64,000 bases of DNA from Gadus chalcogrammus (Eukaryota; Chordata; Actinopteri; Gadiformes; Gadidae). Below, piece after piece: positions 53,460-63,026 of this stretch (within the stretch, counting starts at the first letter, position 1; each line of letters begins with the position of its first letter). A program made the translations under genes and the position numbers. The notes beneath the pieces were generated by a model that worked only from the letters and a program-made list of their open reading frames with translations, was not told where the DNA came from and did no database searches. The stretch covers positions 19,968,570 through 20,032,569 of the forward strand of contig NC_079412.1 in the NCBI RefSeq assembly GCF_026213295.1. The letters are read 5' to 3'.

Positions 53460-54260
53460 TCATTTCATTAAATTTTGTTCACAAAGCCCCACAAAGCTTG
53501 TGGATTCACAGCTCTCATCTGTCCATTTATATTGGTTCTGCTCCCAGGCCCTCCTTAAGCAGTTCTTGTCCCCACCACCTTGAGGTCCCCCTCCGCTCCA
53601 GGAGGGGTCATCCAGTGACAGGACGGTCCCATCAACCCATCTCCACGTCCCTTCACCGGCCGCATCTGTCGCTCCGAACCAGAAGTACACGTTGTACGAC
53701 CTGCTAATGAAGTCCATCTCCTCTTTACTGTCCACAACCACCAGATCTGCTCCGTGGGAAACACAGAACTCCCTGCTGTTATTCCAGGATTGATACGTGT
53801 CGGAAGCCTTGTAAAATTTACAACCAAACTTTATCCAACCATCTGGACATTCCTGTTTACAGAGCAGTGCGTCTCTCTGTTCCGTCAAATTCTTCAGCGT
53901 TAGGAGAAGTTGCTCCATTTCTCTGTCCATGCTTACAGTCTTCTCCATTACAGTCTTCTCCATGTCGGTCTTGTATTTCACTGCCAACCCCAACAGTCCA
54001 GCCAGCAGGACAACAGACAGCAGGCCCAGAAGCACCACCACAGCCCTGATAGGACACCAAGGAGGGCTCACAGCGTCCGGCCGCTGACTTCTTCCTGTTC
54101 CCAGAGACTTGGAGGACTCCTCTGTCCCCACAGAGTCCCGGTGTGGATCTCTGAGGCTCTCCAGGCTAGCGTAGATGTCCACTATCCTCTCCTCTCTCTC
54201 TCCTTGTGTATTCCTGGCCTTCGTCATCATGTTGGGCGTTGCGTAAATCACCTCAGCCAT
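53460..54260 (-). CDS. Class A C-type lectin-like receptor with a lost CTLD cysteine
   Basis: An intact 266-residue single-exon frame. Tail: Tyr6 (EVIYATPN) and Tyr30 (VDIYASLESL), hemITAM-like. Uncharged membrane segment (VVLLAGLLGLAV). Stalk with MEKTVMEKTV duplication and MEQLLLTLKNLTEQ. CTLD: CPDGWIKFGCKFY, VYFWFGATDAAGEGTWRW, GGGPQGGGDKNC, KWTDESCESTSFVGLCEQ. The canonical cysteine of the 'CKCY' motif is Phe here; the neighbouring Cys two residues earlier might substitute in the disulfide, or the fold may be compromised. Otherwise it looks functional, with upstream ETS-RUNX-like element at 54,381-54,399. It occupies the place held by class B 46,843 in the sister duplication block. Confidence 0.85.
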   Translation of the reverse strand: MAEVIYATPNMMTKARNTQGEREERIVDIYASLESLRDPHRDSVGTEESSKSLGTGRSQRPDAVSPPWCPIRAVVVLLGLLSVVLLAGLLGLAVKYKTDMEKTVMEKTVSMDREMEQLLLTLKNLTEQRDALLCKQECPDGWIKFGCKFYKASDTYQSWNNSREFCVSHGADLVVVDSKEEMDFISRSYNVYFWFGATDAAGEGTWRWVDGTVLSLDDPSWSGGGPQGGGDKNCLRRAWEQNQYKWTDESCESTSFVGLCEQNLMK

Positions 54261-54380
54261 ATTCTGGTCTAAAGAGTTTTCAGAGAGTTTATCTTATCCT
54301 CTTACCCCTATGAGTGCTTGGCCCTTCTGTGTGTATTGTATGACAGCATGTCAAAGTCTTTAAGAGCAGCTTTGATCAAA

Positions 54381-54399
54381 CAGGAAGTCTTTAACCACA
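54381..54399. promoter_or_regulatory. Candidate ETS-RUNX composite element upstream of the 54.3-kb CTLR
   Basis: caggaagt then accaca, about 121-139 bp upstream of ATG. Confidence 0.45.
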
Positions 54400-54479
54400 T
54401 GTTACTTTCCACATCTGCTTATAGAGACTGTGTGTCAGTGGTACGTCTGCAGCATCACTTAAGGTCATTTCAGTAATGT

Positions 54480-55320
54480 TCAGATTAATCTACTTACTTC
54501 AAAGTGATCAATATGTACATAAAAGACATGTTTGAAATAGATATCTTAATACAATTTACATAAAAGGTTGGATGATTTAAAATGTGGGTTTAATATACAA
54601 TTTGTTTCGAGTGAGATAATATTTTATGTTTGGTACCAATGATTAAATAATATTAAAGGAAAATTTCAGGGCAAACACTGCAAATTAAAGGATGGAAGCT
54701 GAAGAAATAGTGGATTGTCAAAAGAAACCTTGAGTCAAAAAGCAAATCAAAGATCAGTTCAATGTTGAGCTGCTAAAACAGTCCAAGTGCAGACCTACAA
54801 GCCTATTCAGACAACAGGACACAAGTCTACTGTTCCCTCTGAACACCGTAGAGAATTAATATACAAGTGTTTTACATTGATCACACTAAATGGTAGCAAA
54901 GTCAAGATACAATTCAACATAAAAGAAAAAAATCATTTTACGTCTACCACACATTCGTTATAAAGATCCTATTACATCTTTTGAAGGGTGATATTCACAC
55001 CGTTAAAGGGACAAAGGCAGCCCTAGATAGGGAACTAGTGTGGTTTGCGGCAATTGAAAACCAGCAAATGACTGTCATGACTCTTTACCCTCAGCCTCTA
55101 ACAGCAAGGGCAACTGTGGAACATTGGAAAAAAAAGAGCAGCATCTATGTACAGCTCCTGCAGTGACCAGTGAGGTATTCATGCCATCTCCTTTTAAGGA
55201 AGACCTTAAAGCCTATCACAGCTCTTATAGATTTGAGGAACCCAAAACTTTTTGAAAAAAACGCAAACATCTGTTGGCATTAAGATGTAAAAAATACTCA
55301 CAAAGAAATGTTTTCAACAA
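54480..55320. repeat. Array spacer
   Basis: Same ordered spacer as 37,760-38,625, with small deletions. No gene. Confidence 0.8.
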
Positions 55321-56078
55321 TCATTTCATTAAATTATGTTCACAAAATGCCCTGTTCGTTTCCTCGCAGCTCCTATCTTCCCATTTATATTGGTTCTGCT
55401 CCCAGACCTTCCCTAAGCAGTTCTTGCCCTCACCACCTTGAGAACTCCAGAAGGGGTCATCCAGTAACAGGACGGTCCCATCAACCCATCTCCACGTCCC
55501 TTCACCGGCCTCATCTGTCGCTCCGAGCCAGAAGTACCAGTACAACTTGCTAATGAAGTCCATCTCCTCTTTACTGTCCACAACCACCAGATCTGCTCCG
55601 TGGGAAACACAGAACTCCCTGCTCTTATTCCAGGATTGATACGTGTCGGAAGTCTTGTAACATTTACAACCAAACTTCTTCCAACCATCTGGACATTCCT
55701 GTTTACAACGCAGTGCGTCTCTCTGTTCCGTCAAATTCTTCAGCGTTAGGAGAAGTTGCTCCATGTCTCTGTCCATGATCACAGTCTTCTTGTGTTGCAC
55801 TGCCAACCCAATCAGTCTAGCCAGCATTACCACAGACAACAGGCCCAGAAGCACCACCACTGCCCAGATCTGACACTTGGTAGGGCTCACAGCGTCCGGC
55901 TGCTGACTTCTTCCTGTTCCCAGAGACTTGGAGGGCTCCTCTGTCCCCACAGAGTCCTGCTGTTGATCTCCGAGGCTCTCAGGACAAACCAAGATGTCCA
56001 CTATCCTCTCCTCTCCCTCTCCTTGTGTGGTCCTGACTTCGTCATCATGTTGGGTCCTGGGTGAATCGCCTCAGCCTT
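55321..56078 (-). pseudogene. Class B CTLR, start codon lost and N-terminal frameshift
   Basis: The ATG position (56,076-56,078) reads AAG, and a small deletion near 56,035-56,042 shifts the first 25 or so codons out of frame. From VDILVCPESL onward the frame is open to the normal end (226 codons), with arginine in the membrane segment (VVMLARLIGL), CPDGWKKFGCKCY, and a CTLD lacking about six residues where relatives have GGGPQGG (DPFWSSQGGEG). There is no in-frame ATG that would retain the tail. Its middle matches the 46.8-kb gene and its end matches the 39.4-kb gene. Confidence 0.82.
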
Positions 56079-56847
56079 ATTCTGGTCTAAAGTTTTAACA
56101 CCTACTTCGATCAAACAGGAAGTCTTTGACCAGATGTTACTTTCCACTTCTGCTTATAGAGACACTGTGTGTCAGTGGTACTTTTGCTGCATCACTTAGG
56201 GTCATATCAGCAATGAACAGCTTATTCAACTTACCTCAAAGCGATCAAAATATACATCAAGACCTTTTTTGAATACATATTTTTGCCATTGGCCTATGCT
56301 AAAATAAATCTTTAAAGTTAATATAGAAGGTTGGAACATTAAAAATTAGGGTTCAATATACAATTTGTTTTGTGTGAGATATTATATAATGTTTGGAACC
56401 AATGATTAAAATATATACATGAACAGTTCAGGGCAAACTGCCATGTTGGCCGAGCTGCAGCTAATCCGAGGTGTCCTACTCTCGCCTCGCACATTGGGCC
56501 CTCACCAGACAGACACCATACAATCACGGACTCGGTACGTGGTTCCATAGTCGTGACTATTGTGAATAGTGTTTTTGAGACGAGTTTCTCATAATTTTTT
56601 TCTCACAGAGTTCTTGTGTTTTTTCACGCTCACTTTAAAGACATCAGATATAAATGTCCATTTCCTTTTCTGAAGGGTGATCTTCACACCATTTTGGGGA
56701 CAAACAAAAAAGGAAGTATTCATGTCATCTCCTTTTAATGAACACCTTGCAGCCAATCACAGCACTTATCCAATGAAGGAACCCAAAGAGCATGAAACAT
56801 GTACAAAATAGGCACAAAGAAATGTTTTCAACAATCATTTTTATTAT

Positions 56848-57545
56848 TTTATTTTGACAAAGAACCCTATTCTGTTCGTCACAGCTCTCAGATGCCCATT
56901 TATCTTGATTCTTCCCCAAGACCCTCGCTAACTTTAGGCAGTTCTTGTCCACACCAGCTTGAGGTCCCCCTCTGATCCAGGAGGGGTTATCCAGTGACAG
57001 GACGGTCCCATCAACCCATCTCCAAATCCCTTCAGTTGCCCCATCTGTCGCTCCGATCCAGAAGTAAGAGTTGTACCTGCTGAGGAATTATTCCAGGTTA
57101 GCCACTCATTGGAAATCTTGTAACATTTACGACCAAACCTATCCCAACCTTTTGGACAGTCTTGTTGACAAAGCAGTGAGTCTCTCTGTTCTGTTATATT
57201 CTTCAGCTTTTGGAGCAGTTGCTTCATGTCGCTGTCCATGCTTACAGTCTTCTCCATGACGGTCTTGTACTTCACTGCCAGCCCCAGCAGTCCAGCCAGC
57301 AGGACAACAGACAGCAGGCCCAGAAGCACCACCACAGCCCTGATAGGACACCAAGGAGGGCTCACAGTGTCCGGCCGCTGACTTCTTCCTGTTCTCAGAG
57401 ACTGGGAGGACTCCTCTGTCCCCGCAGAGTGCTGCTGTTGATCTCTGAGGCTCTCGTAAGATGTCCACTATCCTCTCCTCTCCCCCTCCTCCTGTGTTCC
57501 TGACCTCGTCATCATGTTGGGTCCTGGGTGAATCGCCTCAGACAT
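56848..57545 (-). pseudogene. Chimeric CTLR pseudogene (class B tail, class A membrane segment)
   Basis: ATG 57,545 gives MSEAIHPGPN, then a frameshift. A deletion in the tail merges DIL with RESLRDQQ. The membrane region is class A (SVVLLAGLLGLAVKYKT). The CTLD starts CPKGWDRFGRKCYKISNEW, then about 70 bp are missing and the rest is read in two frames (MGPSCHWITPPG shadow; KNQDKWASESCDEQN). Several independent lesions; clearly dead. Upstream element has accaga. Confidence 0.82.
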
Positions 57546-57549
57546 ATTA

Positions 57550-58815
57550 TGGTCTAAAGTCTTGACAACTACTTCGTTCAAACAGGAAGTCTTTGACCAG
57601 ATGTTACTTTCCACTTCTGCTTATAGACACACTGTGTGTCAGTGGTCCGACTGCAGCATCACTTAGGGTCATATCAGCAATTAACAGATTATTCTACTTA
57701 CTTTAAAGCAATCAAAATATACATGCAGACCAGGTTGAATACACATTTTTGGCATTGCCCTATGCTAAAATATATCTTTAAAGTTAATATAAAAGGTTAG
57801 ATGATTTCAAATTCGGGTTCAATATACAATTTGTTTTGTGTGAGACTTTATACAATGTTTGGAACCAATGATTAAAATATATACATGAACAGTTCAGGGC
57901 AAACTGCCATGTTGGCCGAGCTGCAGCGACCGCGAGGTGTCCTACTCTCGCCATGCACATGTGGGCCCTCACCAGACACCGTACAATCACGGACTCGGTA
58001 CGTGGTTCCATAGTCTTGACTATTGTGGATAGTGTTTTTGAGACGAGTTTCTCATCTTTTTTTTCTCACAGAGTGCCTGTGTTTTTTCACACCCACTTTA
58101 AACACATCAGTTTTAAATGTCCATTTCCTTTTCTGAAGGACAAACAAAAAGGGAAGTATTCATGTCATCTCCTTTTAAGGAACACCTTGCAGCCAATCAC
58201 AGCTCTTATCCGATGAAGGAACCCAAAGAGTGTGAAACAAAATAGCAGAGTGAAGAGGTACATGTACAAAATAGGGACAAAGAAATGTTTTCAACAATCA
58301 TTTTATTATTTATTATATATTATATTATACATTATTTATCTATTAAAAAAATTTCCATTTTAGGTGAATAAAAAGGATAAGAGGATTTCAAATTATTGTT
58401 TTAAATAAAATGTATTAATGATTTGACAGTGATCTGGGTTAAGAGTGGGGACAACGTTCAAAAGATGATACATTTTTTTTGGTGGATTTTACCCCAAAAA
58501 AGAAGCAAAAAACTAAGTTAATTCGATATAAAAATGAATAAAGTTTACATTATCTGCTTTTAACACATCTGTTATGAACGACAGTTACATTTTCTGAAGG
58601 GTGATCTTCACACCGTTGAGGGGACAAAGGCAGCCCTAGATAGAGAACTAGTGTGGTTTACAGCAGCTGAAGACCAGATAATGACTGTCTGACTCTTTAC
58701 CTCCTAACCTTAGCCTCAAGGACCAAGAGCAACTGTGGAAACATTGACATTTTTTTACAAGTAGTAACAAGAACAGCATCTATGTACAACGTTGTACATC
58801 TCCTGCAGTGACCAG
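57550..58815. repeat. Array spacer (variant)
   Basis: CTLR upstream block, 'gccgagctgcagcgacc', 'gtttttgagacgagtttctc', a TATA-rich patch at about 58,305-58,345, then the 3' spacer unit 58,590-58,815. No gene. Confidence 0.7.
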
Positions 58816-58821
58816 TGCATC

Positions 58822-59466
58822 TCAGGAGCTCCAGGAGGGGTCATCCAGTGACAGGACGGTACCATCAACCCATCTCCACATCCCTTCACCGGCCGGATCT
58901 GTCGCTCCGAACCAGAAGTACCCCCTGTGCCACGTGCTAATGAAGTCCATCTCCTCTTTACTGTCCACCACCACCAGATCTGCTCCGTGGGAAACACAGA
59001 ACTCCCTGCTCTTATTCCAGGATAGCCACGTGTTGGTAGTCCTGTAACATTTACAACCAAAGTTATTCCAACCACCTGGACAGTCCTGTTTACAAAGCAA
59101 TGCGTCTCTCTGTTCCGTCAAATTCTTCAGCGTTAGGAGAAGTTGCTCCATGTCTCTGTCCATGCTTACAGTCTTCTTGTGTTGCACTGCCAACCCAATC
59201 AGTCTAGCCAGCAGGACAACAGACAGCAGGCCCAGAAGCACCACCACAGCCCTGATAGGACACCAAGGAGGGCTCACAGCGTCCGGCCGCTGACTTCTTC
59301 CTGTTCCCAGAGACTTGGAGGACTCCTCTGTCCCCACAGAGTCCTGCTGTTGATCTCTGAGGCTCTCAGGACAAACCAAGATGTCCACTATCCTCTCCTC
59401 TCCCTCTCCTCGTGTGGTCCTGACCTCCGTCATCATGTTGGGTCGGGGGTGAATCCCCTCAACCAT
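58822..59466 (-). pseudogene. Class B CTLR truncated in the CTLD
   Basis: ATG 59,466 opens MVEGIHPRPN, VDILVCPESL, the arginine-bearing membrane segment (VVLLARLIGL), stalk, CPGGWNNFGCKCYRTTNTW, YFWFGATDPAGEGMWRW and LSLDDPSWSS, then TGA. A deletion has joined the CTLD to the 3' spacer unit (gcatctcaggagctcc), removing the last third of the domain including two or three cysteines and the WND-like motif. 214 residues remain. It is the counterpart of the intact 46.8-kb gene in the duplicated block. Upstream element intact at 59,586-59,604. Confidence 0.85.
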
Positions 59467-59914
59467 GTTCTGGTCTAAAGGGTTTTCAGAGAGTTGATCT
59501 TATCCTCTTACCCCTATGAGTGCTTGGCCCTTCTGTGCGTTTTGTATGACAGCATGTCAAAGTCTTAAGAGCAACTTTGACCCAACAGGAAGTATTTAAC
59601 CACATGGTACTTTCCACTTCTGCTTATAGAGACTGTGTGTCAGTGGTACGACTGCAGCCTCACTCAGGGTAATTTCCGTAATGTTGCAATTATTCTTCTT
59701 ACTTTAAAGCAATCAAAATGTACATGAAGACATGTTTGAAATACATATCTTTGTTATAGTCCAATGCTAAAATAAAAATTTAAATGTAATATTCAATGTT
59801 AGATAATATTATTTGTGGGTTCAATAGACAATTTGTTTAGAGTGAGATATTATTGAAGAAACTGTGGAGTGGCAACAGAAGCCTTCAGTCCAAAAGCAAT
59901 TTAAAAATCTTTTG

Positions 59915-60040
59915 ATGGTCTTCCTCACGTTAGTCTTGAATTTTACTGCAAACCCAAGCAGTCCAGCCAGCAGGACAACAGACAGCAGGCCCAGAAGCAC
60001 CACCACAGCCCTGATAGGACACCTAGGAGGGCCTACTTCA
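59915..60040 (-). pseudogene. CTLR membrane-segment fragment (copy 3 of 3)
   Basis: Nearly identical to 47,290-47,415 (VVVLLGLLSVVLLAGLLGFA). Confidence 0.8.
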
Positions 60041-60120
60041 GATTTTGCAACTTGGTCCATCTGTGATTGTTCAAAGCTGTTCTGGCATCTGGTGGGCAGA
60101 TAACAGAACACCTGTTTCAG

Positions 60121-60208
60121 GTGAGGCTGACCTGGATGCTGTCTGTGAAGCCTGCCTTCCCTACCTGAGCTGTAGACAACCAATCAGCCTTCAGGAGGCG
60201 TGTCTACG
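60121..60208 (+). pseudogene. Orphan copy of the tti1 penultimate exon (e)
   Basis: 88 bp, identical in its diagnostic differences to copy c (CEAC, CTACG donor side). Confidence 0.9.
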
Positions 60209-60232
60209 GTAGCGCTACAGTCCACAGATTCA

Positions 60233-60237
<5 letters not shown>

Positions 60238-60322
<85 letters not shown>
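60238..60322. repeat. (CA)n microsatellite after tti1 exon copy e
   Basis: About 42 CA units, longer than its duplicate at 47,615. Confidence 0.95.
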
Positions 60323-60325
<3 letters not shown>

Positions 60326-60353
60326 ACACACGTTGAATCTCATGGTCTGCATG

Positions 60354-61422
60354 TAGGGATGGGAATCGAGAACCGGTTCTTGTTCAGAACCGGTTCCGAG
60401 TCAACCGATTCCTTGGAATCGTTAGCAAGCCTCCTTAACGATTCCGCTTATCGGTTCCGGTCGCGGCAAATGCGTCGTGACGTCACACACACGCTGCTTT
60501 GATTTGGTTCAGAACGCAGCAAACATGTCGCCGCCGAGGAAGAATCGCATTGTGCGTTCACACCAAACGCGACGGGGCGACAAGATCCCATACAAAGTGA
60601 ACGTAGAGACGCGTATAAGGGCGAGTTTTTTCGCGGGAGAAAACCGATGACAAGTTTTTTTCGTGATGACAGCCAATCAGCGTTCAACAGCGTGATAACT
60701 GAGTGACATGTGTAACGTAACAGCCAATCCGCGTTCAGCCGTCAAACTCAGTGCAGTGCAGTCCGGGTGAACCCGCAGAATGGAGGAGAAAGTGATTGTT
60801 GCAGTTTGCGACTCCCGGAGCTCTATATATAATAGTATATAATATATTATATACTATATTATAATTGTATATATAATATCACGGCCAACAGCTCTGTCGC
60901 CTCCGGATGGCCGTAGCGTGGGGAGCTCTCATAGGGATTGGGCTTCTCGGGGTTTGTTTACCGGCATTGCTATGGTTTCCGGTCTTGTGTGTTCCAACGG
61001 TTTATTAGGTAGGCCCATCTAATAAATCTCTGTCTTTATCAATGCTTCATTTTGTTTATGTCAGTTTAATTTTGTTACAAGTTGAATGCAAATGAGCACT
61101 GTTAGAATTCCAAAAGGCACAAGCTCTTACTTGGCTGTTTTCAGTCTGTGTTTTTAGTTGTATGGCACATAATGATGGCATTTGGGCTTAAAAAGCGAAA
61201 CATATATCTTTTCGTCTAGACCAATTGATTTGAAAATGTACAATTTCCTAATACTAGAAGCACTTCTGATCAGATATTAAAGAGATGTAATGCAAACAAA
61301 CACATTTATACTTATTTTCTCACCCAATGAGAATCGATAAGAGAATCGATAAGGAATCGGATCGATAAGCAGAATCAGAATCGGAATCGGAATCGTGAAA
61401 TTCTTATCAATTCCCATCCCTA
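60354..61422. mobile_element. hAT element, recent insertion with empty site in the sister block
   Basis: Ends 'tagggatgggaatcgaga' and '...tcaattcccatcccta' with exact 8-bp target duplication TCTGCATG (60,346-60,353 and 61,423-61,430). The duplicate at about 47,689 has the single uninterrupted site. Inside is another repeat piece beginning 'gtgcgttcacaccaaacgcg', with a possible MADF-type start (MEEKVIVAVCDSRSSIY) at about 60,780, as in some Harbinger accessory genes. No intact transposase. Confidence 0.9.
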
Positions 61423-62034
61423 TCTGCATGTCATTCACTTCGTCTTGCAAAGTAATTCAGACAGAAATTAGGTGAGGGTCAATACATTTTGGATTCAAGC
61501 TAAATGAGCACGATGTGTGAAACATGAATCCATGAAACCCAACTGGGATCCTGACACCATCTGACAAGGTGCCTCGGCGTGCTGATCGTTCTACCCCTGT
61601 GAGTGGTCGGTCTCAAAACCCACTATTACCAACCAGGGAGTCTTTCTAACCGGATGAGCCGTCGCGGTAGCTGCAGTGTTACCAAGGCAACCGCAGGGGA
61701 TGACAAACAACCACAATCATTCTGACTACTCTTTTCCCGGCCAACGCTTGTATATTTGATGTAGAATGATAAAGGTCCAGTCTCATTTGAATCACAGAGC
61801 CCCCAGCACCAAGACACAGCGGGTAATTAGTTAAATTCACTGATCATGTGTTCAGCGCTTCATAAGTAACAAGGCTGCAAGTATATATCAGCATATCAAT
61901 GTTTAAACAAGAGCAACCTATAAGAAAAGAGCCATGAAGTGACCAATAATAATGAGATAGTACAACACCAATGCATTACATAAAGATTGATGGGAATGGA
62001 AAAGTGAAGATCATGTAAATGTATTGATCTCACC
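61423..62034. other. Spacer, duplicate of 47,700-48,304
   Basis: Nearly identical to the 47.7-48.3 kb spacer ('gatgagccgtcgcggtagct', 'acacagcgggtaattag'). No gene. Confidence 0.8.
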
Positions 62035-62415
62035 GGCTGAGGCGATGAGCTGGGCCTAGCAGGCCTGACTCCCTTCTGGAGCTGGGGGAGGGTTGAGGAG
62101 AGGAGCTGGGCCTAGCAGGCCTGACTCCCTTCTGGAGCTGGTGGAGGGTTGAGGAGAGGAGCTGGGCCTACCAGGCCTGACTCCCTTCTGGAGCTGGGGG
62201 AGGGTTGAGGAGAGGAGCTGGGCCTAGCAGGCCTGACTCCCTTCTGGAGCTGGGGGAGGGTTGAGGAGAGGAGCTGGGCCTAGCAGGCCTGACTCCCTTC
62301 TGGAGCTGGGGGAGGGTTGAGGAGAGGAGCTGGGCCTAGCAGGCCTGATTCCCTTCTGGAGCTGGGGGAGGGTTGAGGAGAGGAGCTGGGCCTAGCAGGC
62401 CTGACTCCATCTTGT
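62035..62415. repeat. 56-bp minisatellite (about 7 units)
   Basis: Same unit as 48,305-48,569 but two units longer, so it expanded or contracted after duplication. Confidence 0.92.
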
Positions 62416-63026
62416 GTTAAGAAGGAGCCAACACTCAAGGAGATAACATCCATACATTCTTCACTTCAGGATCTGTTTATCAATGTCATTCTGTTGTTTT
62501 ATCTTCCACAGTTCCTCTTGGTGCTGCTGGAGGTGGAGATCAAGCTAGGTCTGCAAACAGCACTCAACTATTGTTTTTAGGCCGTGTCTTTCTTTCTTCC
62601 TTTCTAATTCTCTTTAAGTTTTGGGACCCTTCTCCTTCCACAGTTTTTCACCTAGAGACTCCATTCACCTTGAGTCTTTTCATTTTTAAAAGTTCATATT
62701 ATCTTGGAATCGTGCGCTACAACTTTTACAACATCAAATAATTTATAATAATCCACTATTAATAAGCTTACATTTCAACTGGTCAATTTCTATCTGTTAA
62801 ACTTCGTTCAAATGTTTAACAAATAACACTTGTGTCTTCAAATAACAACTATACAAGTCTGCCCCCAAGTGGTCAAACAAGACTTACGGTACATCATCCT
62901 GGAGAGAGAAGCAGAGGACCTCTGGGATCGAACCCGGACCCTTTGGACACCTTACCTACTAGACTAGCCCCGCCCCCATGTACACAAAAATATTAATACA
63001 CACGTCTTTATTGCTCTGTGTTTCAG

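Noticed and set aside
55321..56001. Intact class B receptor starting at VDILVCPESL
   Set aside because: No ATG there (the codon is GTG); the real start is mutated to AAG and the upstream tail is frameshifted, so it is listed as a pseudogene.
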